A stretch of 64,000 nucleotides of DNA from Phorcus lineatus (taxonomy: Eukaryota > Mollusca > Gastropoda > Trochida > Trochidae). The stretch spans positions 26,177,497 to 26,241,496 of the forward strand of contig OV121082.1 in the NCBI GenBank assembly GCA_921293015.1, read 5' to 3'. The notes below the pieces were generated by a model. It made no database searches. It was given only the letters and a program-made list of their open reading frames with translations, and was not told where the DNA came from. Each line of letters starts with the position of its first letter. Position 1 is the first letter of the stretch. Both the position numbers and the translations under genes were made by a program. This document shows, in pieces, positions 1 through 12,600 of the stretch.

Positions 1-593
1 ATACTGAACTAATATGCAGTAAGATGTTAATTTTCAGAACAACCACCACCACTCAATAAAGTAACACAATTTATAAAGTTTGAGATATATTTGACTAAAA
101 TAAAATGTGCCTCTTTAAATCTTGGTTACAGGCTCCTTGCCAATGAGATGCATAATTCACATATTTGGTATCCTAGTGGCCCCAAATAAAGGCCACATAG
201 ACCACACCCTGAAATCCTAAATCTAATCTTCTTCACAAGTGTAAGGCTCTTCAACACCTGATTAGGTCTGTATGGGCCACACCCTTCAACAAGTTTTAGT
301 CTTCTATTCCAGGGTTATGGAATTTACACTTTTGATTTTGGTGAGTCTGTGACCGACAAATGGCGCCATTGTTCTACCTTATGTTATATGTTGTGTGAAG
401 CCTGCATGATGAGCTGCAAAGCCAATGGCTCTACTTTCAGTTCCATGACTCTACCTTTGAGTGACAGACCAGGATTTGTCCAAGTCAGAGGTTGCATGAC
501 ATGCTTTGCTCCTCCGCGTTAAAGTTGAGCAAAGTGCTGTGGTATGTAGACAGGTACAGCTCCTTGATTCATGTTATGTTGTCTGATGCACAG
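1..593 (+). other. TSC2 intron (3' part) with a decayed repeat element
   Basis: This is the intron before the first visible exon. About 150-435 resembles a diverged copy of the 145-bp-repeat element found at 4155 and 32511: it ends with a GATGAGCTGCAAAGCC-like terminus near 410-430 and contains degraded copies of the repeat body. The acceptor is GATGCACAG at 593. Confidence 0.5.
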
Positions 594-697
594 GAGAGCT
601 CAGTGGAGATGCTTATGGAGCACCAGGCTCAGAAGATCCAGCCTGACCAGGAGAACTGGATGAACAACCTGGACAAGCTCATGGACAAGTACTTCAG
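594..697 (+). CDS. TSC2: TSC2 exon w1
   Basis: The 104-nt exon starts in codon phase 0 and ends with two bases of an Arg codon. Its end encodes [10 protein letters not shown], matching the tuberin helix that ends in MERYFR. The acceptor is TGCACAG and the donor GTACTC. The exact acceptor is less certain than the donor because the upstream exon is outside the window. Confidence 0.85.
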
Positions 698-3600
698 GTA
701 CTCATCTCGTGCATATTCTGTACACAACTTGTGCATCTTAAAAGGACAGTCCTATCACAGGGTTTTTTCTGGAAACAAAATTCATTTTGACATTCCAGTT
801 TCTATATATTTTGTTACTAGTGCATGATTATAGCACAATACAGTTGAATCATGTTACTGAGGGTAACATTTAATGTTGATGTAGATTTGACAACTTGATA
901 AAGAGCAGCGCACACCCTGTAAATATAAAAATGTAGGTACAACTGTGAATAGCCTTGCTTTGGCATAACAAGGCATTGTTTATTAGTTTAATCATTTATC
1001 AATCGTAAATGTGTAGATATTTTATCAATACATATAGTATATTTTCATTACATTGTAAAGTTATTAAAGGATATCGCTGTTTAAAGTCATTTCCAGCCTA
1101 AAAAGATGGTAGAGCGGACGCCGATAGGACAAGCACTTTAAGTACTCAACTTGTATATCTTAAGTTCTCAACTTGTATATCTTAAGTACTCAACTTGTAT
1201 ATCTGAAGTACTCAACTTGTATATCTGAAGTACTTAGCTTGTATATCTGAAGTACTTAGCTTGTGCATATTCAATACTCAACATGTACATCTTCACTCTT
1301 CAGTACTCATCTTGTTTTTTCTCTGCTTATTTATCCCCCACCCATTCGTCCAACCCAAATAGGTTTCCTGTCCCCTCCTCCAACAGTTTTTTATCAATCG
1401 TTCAGAAACTTTACACATGTGTTACATATATATCAGTGATGTGCATCCCCCTTTTTGGCACAATGCATTCAATATTTTTTGTTATGACACTTTACTTGGA
1501 GCAGTCAACTTTTCAATTTCCAAATGACAATATCTGTCTTGCGAAATCAACTCCTCAGCAGTTTTTTATCAATCTTTCTGAAACTTGACATATGCTTTGG
1601 ATATATGACAGTCATACGTATATCTCCATTTCCAAAAGATTGAATATCCAAATTATTGGCAACTCCTATACTTATTGATAAATAGTAAATCTATATAAGT
1701 GAAATACTCTTGAAAGCAGAGTTAAACCCCAAATCACCTCCCCTCACCTCATCATGAAGCCCCGACCTTGAAGTTCTCTCTCTTTTAACTTTTAACTTTT
1801 AACTTTTAACTTTCAACTCTAGCGCCAGGACTCTTCTTGATTGGCTTTTGTTTCAGACAGGAAACAAGGACTGGGATTCGCAAAAAAGCTCTGGACATCC
1901 TCTCTCTGGTGCTTAGTTTCAACAAGCATGTGTACGAGGTAAGATGTGTTCAAGTATTATAAGTTATAACAATCTGTCAGTGGTGCCCTGTGTTAGGCTT
2001 TATTCAAAACGTCTTTGCATCTTTTGATAAAACCACACATTTAGGCTTATATGTAATATAATAATATGATAATTATGTGAAGATGTTATTTATTTGTAAC
2101 ATTAATATTCATAATTGTTTCAAACTCTTCAAATGATATACAAATTGAAATGTATCTAAACTTTTATCTTACTTTTATATGTAGATTGCATTTACTACCA
2201 ATGATTACTCTGGTTAAAGATAAAAAAAAATGTAACATCACAAATGTAAGCAAATTAAGTTTAGTTAAAAATGAAACCATAATCATGGTCATAGATCTAG
2301 TTTTACCACTGGCAAGGGATATAGAGGACTCGGCTTGTAAATATCAAAAGTGAAAGTTGGTCATTGTTTGACAAGCTGTGAGGTTTATGTCAATTTTCAA
2401 TCAGTCACTTGTCAGGGTCACAAAATGGAAGTGTAGTTTTGAAATAATCATCCTCAGCCACGAGAATTCTCAGTGACAAACCAATTTTTTCCTTTATGGT
2501 AAACAACTTTTACATGTAGATTTGATACAATAATGAAAATAAAAATGATACATATCCAGCACTAAATTTGAGATTAATAACTTCAGTTTTATTATTTTTC
2601 TCACATTTTTGTCATGTTTATGGTCATGTTGAAACTTTCAGCTTATTGTAATGATCACACGGTCAAAACGTTTAGTTCATTCATATGGCCATTTCAGTAT
2701 TGAGTGCCTTTTTCATAAGAATGATAAAAAAAATTATGAAACATGAAAAGATAACTCTGTAGAAACTCTCATTTTAGCTTCTTTCTTGAGTGCGGCGGGG
2801 AAAATGGTCATGTTTGTGACAAATACTTGTTTTTATTTAGTTTGTAATTTGAATGTCTGTATTTGGAAACATGGCTACACAGACTTTGATCCACGGTTAC
2901 TTTAATGTGTTTCATGCTACATGCATTAAGATTATCTTATCTTATCTTATCTTATACCGACTTCAGCGCACACTTTTTATGAAATGTATAAACATTTGTC
3001 ACTCTACTGTAATGATATTTAATTAGCTCAAGATAGAGTTGCACCAGCTATCCCCCAAATTGACATTGTCAAGTCAGGTACCATTATTGCTACTTGATGT
3101 AGGACAATGGTGCCACTGGTAATTCTGAAGCTATCTCTGATGTTATGTTGATGTAGATGTAATTTCTAACCCATGTAAGTATTGATGTTGTCACAGAGTG
3201 ACCTGATCGAGCTAGTGGTACTGCCGCACCTGGGTCACATTGAGAGTGATCTTGACCCGGAAGTGAGGAAAGTAAGTGCGGAGATGTTACTTGTGTTGGC
3301 ACAGGACTGCAAGACCAACGAGTTCCTCGACATCATGGAGGTCATCCAGAAGGTAGACAACTATTTCCCAGTAGTTTCCTCTAAGTATTCAGATGTATAG
3401 TCATGATCTGGCCCAATCCACTTTAAAAGTTTCCATGAAGTTCTGATGTGATGATATTAATTTGTTGTACAGGTGATGAAAAAGCCTCTGTGTACAGACT
3501 CGGACACCCCACATGCACTGGATGATGCTAGTGTCGTTGATGTGAAAACAGCAGGACTAAAACTTTGTGAGGTTTTCAAGGTGAAATATCTAAGTGTGTT

Positions 3601-6600
3601 TATTCAGCCACCTGTTTAGAATAAAAATTTGGTTTCATTTTAAAGCTTATCAGGCCAATAATTATCCATCATCCTTAAATGTTTCACATTTTTAGCACAG
3701 CCATGGCCTATATTCTGAAGCATATCGCCATATTATCTTCAGCTCTCCTCAAGGAGGCATTGCCAACTGAGATGCTATTTGTTCAACATATTGGTGATAC
3801 GCTTTTGCCTCCAGGGTGTGCACAACATCTGTGTGGTACAAGTGTACCCTAGTCAATGTTATGTCCACTTGTATAGATCGCTCCAAGTTGATCCCTTTGG
3901 CTACATTTGATTTGCTATTAAAGTTGGTCAAGGGAGTTAATTAGTTGTGTGTCGTCCAAATTTCACTGCTGCCTGTACGTAATGGTGACATGTCAAGTGA
4001 TTTAAAATAGGTGCAGACCCTACGAGGTGGTCCTGTTTTGACAGGGTATTCCCATTTTTGACACATGAGAGTGGTTTGGTTGTTTCATTTTCATTCTTGT
4101 TTATAAACAACGTCGATTGTGGTCATGTCATTCCGTCAAAAATGTTTTTTTGGTTTTTAGCTCATCAGGTCTGAAAGACCCGATGGGCTTATGGCATGGC
4201 AAGGCGTCCGGCGTCCGTCCATCCGTCCATCCGTCCGTCCGTCCGTCCATCCGTAAACTTTTCACTTTTTCGACTTCTTCTCCAGAACCAATGACTCTAG
4301 AGAGCTGAAATTTTATGTGCATACTCCTTGGCAAATGGGGATTCTAAATTGTAGATTTCGTGACCCCATGACCCCAAATGGGGTCACAAGGGTCAAAAAC
4401 TTAAAAATCTATTTTAATCTTCTTCTCCAGTTCCAAAAGGTCCAGAGAGCTGAAAAGTTGTGTGTAGACTCCTTGGGCACTGGAGATTCTAAATTGTAGG
4501 TTTGGTGACCCCATGACCCCAAATGGGGTCACAGGGGTCAAAACATGAAAAACCTATTTTCATCTTCTTCTCCAGTTCCAAAAGGTCCAGAGAGCTGAAA
4601 AGTTGTGTGTAGACTCCTTGGGCACTGGAGATTCTAAATTGTAGGTTTGGTGACCCCATGACCCCAAATGGGGTCACAGGGGTCAAAACCTGAAAAACCT
4701 AATTTCATCTTCTTCTCCAGTTCCAAAAGGTCCAGAGAGCTGAAAAGTTGTGTGTAGACTCCTTGGGCACTGGAGATTCTAAATTGTAGGTTTGGTGACC
4801 CCATGACCCCAAATGGGGTCACAGGGGTCAAAACCTGAAAAACCTAATTTCATCTTCTTCTCCAGTTCCAAAAGGTCTAGAGAGCTGAAAAATTGTGTGT
4901 AGACTCCTTGGGCACTGGAGATTCTAAATTGTAGGTTTGGTGACCCCATGACCCCAAATGGGGTCACAGGGGTCAAAACCTGAAAAACCTAATTTCATCT
5001 TCTTCTCCAGTTCCAAAAGGTCTAGAGAGCTGAAAAGGTGTGTGTAGACTCCTTGGCCAACGGGGATTCTAAATTGTAGGTTTGGTAACCCCATGACCCC
5101 AAATGGGGTCACAGGGGTCAAAACCTAAAAAACCTAATTTAATCTTTTTCCCTAGTTCCAAAAGGTCCAGAGAGCTTAATAGTTGTGTGTAGACTCCTTG
5201 GGCACTGGAGATTCTAAATTGTAGGTTTGTTGACCCCATGACCCCAAATGGGGTCACAGGGGTCAAAACATGAAAAACCTATTTTCATCTTCTTCTCCAG
5301 TTCCAAAAGGTCCAGAGAGCTGAAAAGTTGTGTGTAGACTCCTTGGGCACTGGAGATTCTAAAGTGTAGGTTAGGTGACCCCATGACCCCAAATGGGGTC
5401 ACAGAGGTCAAAACCTAAAAAACCTAATTTCATCTTTTTCCCTAGTTCCAAAAGGTCTAGAGAGCTGAAAAATTGTGTGAAGACTCCTTGGACACTGGGG
5501 ATTCTAAATTGTAGGTTTGGTGACCCCATGACCCCAAATGGGGTCACAGGGGTCAAAACCTTAAAATCCTACTTTCATCTTCTTCTCCAGTTCCAAAAGG
5601 TCTTGATAGCTTAATAGTTGTGTGTAGACTCCTTGGACAATGGGGATTCTGAATTGTAGGTTCGGTGACCCCTTGACCCCAAATGGGCAATGGGCCTTTT
5701 TTATTTGATTGTGAATAACTCTGACGTTGGGACAGGCTATCTTTCCTACACTGCCCATGACCCCATGGTCTAAACCACAACACCTATTTCTATCAAAAGT
5801 CTGATGAGCTACAGAGCCCATGGCTCTATTTTTTATAATCACTGTAAGAGTAAGAATATTTGCAATCGACTTGCTTATTTTATTCTCCACTTCCCTTCAA
5901 TGTAATTCTCTTTTGATTTTGAGCAAACAACACACATGCATGAGAGGTTCAATATACAATATTGCTGATTACAAACTATACTGTGTTGGCAGCACCGGAT
6001 GTATGTGATTCCATCTGCGTACTGTGTGCGGATCTACGAGTTACTGGTGTGGATTGTCTCCAGCCACTACCAGCATCTCTATCGGGGACACACTGCCTGC
6101 ACCATCCGGAGGGCTGTAAGTAGCTCCTTGCCTCCAGCAGCAAACAACTTTATTTGGAGTGAACAATAAAACCTTCTGTCAGGTCTTCCAATGCTTATTG
6201 TAAAACTTTATAACTTGCAGGAGTTGCAAGAAGTAACTTGCAAAATAATGAATTAAAAATGAATTATGTTATGATATCAAAATGTCAACTTTCTGTTTTT
6301 GTTGGCAGATTCTGGAGCTCTTCATGCAGCTTCGGTCTGACAGCTTCCATCGTTTGGGTTTGACCGAGACAGGTCAGGATGGTCCCTGTCCCTTCAGCCC
6401 TTATGTGACCTGTAACCAGAGATCAGAAAGTGAGGAGGTGGCCCCTGCCAGCCCAGTTACAGGAGGTGGAGCCTCCCCAAGCCCCTGGTACCAACCCCCT
6501 GCTGTCATCAACTACACGCATGCCTTCACCCTCTACATCACCTGTCTACAACAGGTCAGTCCGTCTCCTACAGTTCTTAGTTTCATCACATCACTATATG

Positions 6601-9600
6601 AAATAAAAGAAAGTTACATAGGCACATACTTGATGATTGATATTGTTATGTTATTGCTGCAGGAGTTGGACTGGGAAGTGCTGAGGTGTGTGCTGGAGAA
6701 CCTTCCCCTCGTGCTGCTGAACAAGACTCTTATCCTCACAACCTCGGGCAACATGGTCGCCCCCCTCTGTCAGTGTCTCTGCTCCATGGTGAGTACACCG
6801 TGTCAGTGTCTCTGTTCCATGGTGACTGCACCCTGTCACTATCTCTGTTCCATGGTGACTGCACCCTGTCACTATCTCTGTTCCATGGTGACTGCACCCT
6901 GTCAGTGTCTCTGTTCCATTGTGACTGCACGCTGTCACTATCTCTGTTCCATGGTGACTGCACTCTGTCACTATCTCTGCTCCATGGTGACTGCACCCTG
7001 TCACTATCTCTGTTCCATGGTGACTGCACCCTGTCACTATGTCTGTTCCATGGTGACTGCACTCTGTCAGTGTCTCTGTTCCATTGTGACTGCACCCTGT
7101 CAGTGTCTCTGTTCCATGGTGACTGCACCCTGTCAGTGTCTCTGTTCCATTGTGACTGCACCCTGTCAGTGTCTCTGTTCCATTGTGACTGCACCCTGTC
7201 AGTGTCTCTGTTCCATGGTGACTGCACCCTGTCAGTGTCTCTGTTCCATGGTGACTGCACTCTGTCAGTGTCTCTGTTCCATTGTGACTGCACCCTGTCA
7301 GTGTCTCTGTTCCATGGTGACTGCACCCTGTCAGTGTCTCTGTTCCATTGTGACTGCACCCTGTCAGTGTCTCTGTTCCATTGTGACTGCACCCTGTCAG
7401 TGTCTCTGTTCCATGGTGACTGCACTCTGTCACTATCTCTGTTCCATGGTGACTGCACTCTGTCAGTGTCTCTGTTCCATAGTGACTGCACCCTGTCAGT
7501 GTCTCTGTTCCATGGTGACTGCACCCTGTCAGTGTCTCTGTTCCATGGTGACTGCACCCTGTCAGTGTCTCTGTTCCATTGTGACTGCACCCTGTCAGTG
7601 TCTTTGTTCCATGTTGAGTACACTCCGTCCTATTTATTACAGATATCAAGCTTTTTCTTTGAAATCACTTCATCATGAACCTTTTTCAGACTTGGATGAA
7701 CACTTATTTGCACATTATGTGTAGTAATTGTTCTTCTCCTTTTGATAATGTTTTTATATATGTATAAGGTTAGATGTGTAGTAAGTAATTATAATCCAAA
7801 ATCTTCCTTTAATGTTATATTTTGTCTTTGTCTCTTTGAAGGTATAACTCTTAATTCATCACACAAATCTTTTACTGGGATAAAATAGTGAGGATTATGA
7901 TTTTTACAGATACTTTACTTCATTACATATCTACTTGGTTAAAGAAGTATTCATGTCTCATTATTGTTAAGAAGTTGAAACATAATAACTGCTTTAAATT
8001 TGATATACTTTCCAAACTATTTTGTGGCGTTTGAACAATCAATTGTCAACTGTATTTTGGCTTGTACATGCAGGTAAACGACCGGTCACTGTGCCTCCCA
8101 GAGAAACTGGACAGACTGCCACCCAAGTTCACGCGTTCTGATTTCCACTCCTTTGTCTTCCCTGTGCTGGCTACTATGGTGACATACCACAACTACTTGG
8201 ATCGGCATGGCCAGGTGAAGCTTTCCTCTTAACAATCCAATCTAAACATAGCACACATCATTGTTTTGTACAACATCTTACTGTCAGCAAATTTGGAATA
8301 GGGGGAACCAGTCTATTTCAGCACCAACTGTTAAGTTACAAATTACTGTCAAGTAAAAATTTTAGGAACAAAAATTTATATCTACCTTTTTGTAATCAGC
8401 TGCTCTTTGAGATCTGTTTTGTTGGTGACCATTCACTCTAGTAATAGAATATTCAGTTAATGAGCTTATGTTTTTTTTATTGTTGTTCTTAACCCTCAAG
8501 TTGCTGAATAATATTTTGACCAATTTTCCCCCTGTGGCTGAATTTTTCAGCACTGGCCTCACTAATGTTAATGCCTAATTAGCTCCTGTGGCTGAATTTT
8601 CCACTGTTTTTACAGTATATGTTGTTTTAATACGTCAAAGTAGGGACTTAAAAAATCGTTTTATACAAAGTCAGTTGGCGAATCCTGTGTAAAAATGGAC
8701 ACTTCTTATCCGACACTTTGAATGAATTATTTATACCTCCTAGAACGATTTCTATTACAATCTAAAGATTGGCTTCATTTTGAGTTGAATAAAATCCTGA
8801 AATATTATCGCGCAACTAAAATTCTTATACGGAATTGAAGATACATTATTCCTATTCACAATGATATAAAAATAATTATGATACGATCTCCAGTTAGATT
8901 TCTACAAGTTTTTAAAGATGGTCTTTATTTCCAGTTAAATAAAATCAATAATACTGAGCGCGCATACATGTATTATATATGGAATGGCAATTTATTCCTC
9001 TTTAAGATGCCAAAAACATTATTAGAATGCGTCTTACAGTTCAAAAGATATATGCTGCGAAAGATAGTTTGGGTACCAAGACAACGTTCTGACCCTACTG
9101 CATTAATAGCTAGAACTAAATCCCCCAGGGCCTTCTGGCTAGTCAGTACCCTTATACCCCGGGGCCCCAGCATGCGAGTGCCACAGACTTCTAATCAACA
9201 GCCTTGGCTCCCGCATAACCGATTCTCTCTGCGGGTGAAGTCACACTCGGGTCAGTGTTCGGGCAAACAGTCCAGCATTGTTACTTTTTCAGCTTACAAA
9301 AGCATAATATCATTAGCTTTAAATACATTTAGAATGGAATAGTTTCAGATTTAGTCTAATTTAGTCAGATTTTATCAAAAAATTTAAGAATAAAAATTTG
9401 GGGTCACCTAACAATTTAACATTGTCAGCATTAAAAATATTGTTGCCATCTGCAAATTTCATTTTATCATCAAAAACTGTGTTCCACAGGAGATGTCGTT
9501 TTGACAGTAGATTTTGAACAATGCCATGTTACAGTCAATATGATTGTTGCAGAGGGAACTGCTGAAGTGTTTAGAGTTTGGGCTGGTGTCAAAGTGTGCC

Positions 9601-12600
9601 AAGACATGCGTGAGTGCTTTGCGGATATCTGCGCTGGAGATGCAGGAGGTGATGATGCGACTGCTGCCGTCTGTACTGCTCTCTCTCTCCAAGATCTCCG
9701 CCACCATGTCCATGGCCATTCCTGTCCTAGCCTTCCTCTCCAGTCAGTACACTCTCATTTCTTCTCGGGACTTATCCCCTGCCAGAACTAGATGGCATGG
9801 GATATTGTAATGTTAACTTAAAGGTGTATCTCTCCATTTAAAAATTGTTTTCTGAACAGAATATTAAACAAATTATATTACAAGCTACTATCAATGCAAT
9901 TTAGGGCTTCTCGCTTTTGCCCACTGCGGCATTGCAGAACACTGTAGTCTTCCATAGCAAACAATAAATACAAAGGCTGATGTGGTACAGAGCCCAAGGC
10001 TTTTTACCTGTAAAACTTCAACCTCAGATGTAAAATAATACTTTACTTAATGAGCTGCAGAGCCAGTGGCTATTTGTGTTATGGTCATTAATTCCTTTAC
10101 ATTCTCTCCCCACTGTGGTAGCTCTGTCATCAATTCCTATACATTCTCTCCCAACTGAGGTAGCTCTGTCATTAATTCCTATACGTTTACTCCCCACTGT
10201 GGTAGCTCTGTCATCAATTCCTATACATTCTCTCCCCACTGTGGTAGCTCTGTCATTAATTTCTATACATTCTCTCCCAACTGAGGTAGCTCCACCATTA
10301 ATTCCTTTACAATCTCTCCCCACTGAGGTAGCAAAGTCAGTAATTCCTATAATTCTCTCCCAACTGAGGTAGCTCCACCATTAATTCCTATAAATTCTCT
10401 CCCCACTGAGGTAGCACAGTCATTAATTCCTATACATTCTCTCCCCACTGAGGTAGCACAGTCATGAATTCCTTTACAATCTCTCCCCTATAGGCTCTTA
10501 CTTATCTCTCTAAATTATTCCTTTACATTCTCTCCCGACTGAGGTAGCTCCACCATTAATTCCTATATATTCTCTTCCCACTGAGGTAGCACAGTCATTA
10601 ATTCCTAAATATTCTCTTCCCACAAAGTTAGCTCCATCATTAATTCCTAAATATTCTCTCCCAACTGAGGTAGCACCGTCATTAATTCCTATACATTCTC
10701 TTCCCACTGAAGTAGCTCCACCCTTAATTCCTTTACATTCTCTCCCGACTGAGGTAGCTCCACCATTAATTCCTTTACATTCTCTCCCCACTGAGGTAGC
10801 ACCGTCATTAATTCCTTTACATTCTCTCCCCACTGAGGTAGCAGTTATTAATTATTTTCTTTACATTCTCTCCCCACTGAGTGAACACTGTCATTAATTT
10901 CTATTCATTCTCTTCCCACTGAAGTAGCTCCACCCTTAATTCCTTTACATTCTCTGCCCACTGAGGAAGCTCCGTCATTAATTCCTTTACAATCTCTCCC
11001 CTCTTACTTAATTCTGGTATCAATTCCTTTACATTCTCTCCCCACTGAGGTAGTTCTGTCATTAATTCCTTTACATTCTCTCCTCACTGAGGTATCTCTG
11101 TCATTTACTCCTATACATTCTCTCCCCACTGAGGTAGCTCCACCATTAATTCTTAAACATTCTCTCCTCAGGGAGGTATCTCTGTCATTTACTCCTATAC
11201 ATTCTCTCCCCACTGAGGTAGCACAGTTATTAATTAATTTCTTTAGATTCTCTGCCCACTGAGGTAGCTCCACCATTAATTCCTATACATTCTCTCCCCA
11301 CTGAGGTAGCACTGTCATTAATTCCTTTACATTCTCTCCCAACTGAGGTAGCTCCACCATTAATTCCTATACAATCTCTCGCACTGAGGTAGCACAGTCA
11401 GTAATTCCTATAACTCTCTCCCAACTGAGGTAGCTCCACCATTAATTCATATATATATTCTCTCCCCACTGAGGTAGCACAGTCCTTAATTCCTAAATAT
11501 TCTCTTCCCACAAAGTTAGCTCCACCATTAATTCCTATAAATTCTCTCCCCACTGAGGTAGCACAGTCATTAATTCCTATACATTCTCTCCCCACTGAGG
11601 TAGCACAGTTATTAATTAATTTCTTTACATTCTCTCCCCACTGAGGTAGCACAGTCAGTAATTCCTATAATTCTCTCCCAACTGAGGTAGCTCCACCATT
11701 AATTCCTATACATTCTCTCCTCACTGATGTTGCTTCCTCAGTAATTCCTTTACAATCTCTCCCCTCTAACTTAGCTCTCTCATTAATTCCTTTACATTCT
11801 CTCCCCACTGAGGTAGCTCCACCATTAATTCCTATACATTCTCTCCCAACTGAGGTAGCTCCACCATTAATTCCTATACATTCTCTCCTCACTGAGGTTG
11901 CTTCCTCAGTAATTCCTTTACAATCTCTCCCCTCTAACTTAGCTCTCTCATTAATTCCTTTACATTCTCTCCCAACTGAGGTAGCTCCACCATTAATTCC
12001 TATACATTCTCTCCTCACTGAGGTTGCTTCCTCAGTAATTCCTTTACAATCTCTCCCCTCTAACTTAGCTCTCTCATTAATTCCTTTACATTCTCTCCCA
12101 ACTGAGGTAGCTCCACCATTAAATCCTATACAATCTCTCGCACTGAGGTAGCACAGTCAGTAATTCCTATAACTCTCTCCCAACTGAGGTAGCTCCACCA
12201 TTAATTCATATATATTCTCTCCCCACTGAGGTAGCACAGTCATTAATTCCTAAATATTCTCTTCCCACAAAGTTAGCTCCATCATTAATTCCTATACATT
12301 CTCTCCCCACTGAGGTAGCACAGTCATCAATTCCTTTACATTTTCTCCTCACGGAGGTAGCACAGTTATTAATTAATTTCTTTACATTCTCTCCCCACTG
12401 AGGTAGCACAGTCAGTAATTCCTATAATTCTCTCCCAACTGAGGTAGCTCCACCATTAATTCCTTTACAATCTCTCCTCACTGAGGTAGTTCTGTCATTA
12501 ATTCTTTTACATTGTCTCCCCACTGAGGTAGCACAGTTAGTAATTCCTATAATTCTCTCCCCACTGAGGTAGCTCCACCATTAATTCCTATACATTCTCT

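Noticed and set aside
4489-5556. Series of ~65-aa minus-strand ORFs of near-identical sequence
   Set aside because: Each is one 145-bp repeat unit read in frame; there is no start context or conservation beyond the DNA repeat.
6282-7724. 480-aa + strand ORF and the 295-332-aa ORFs on both strands
   Set aside because: They are real exons w6 and w7 read into introns and a stop-free 33-bp minisatellite; open frames on several strands and frames are expected from a 33-bp period.
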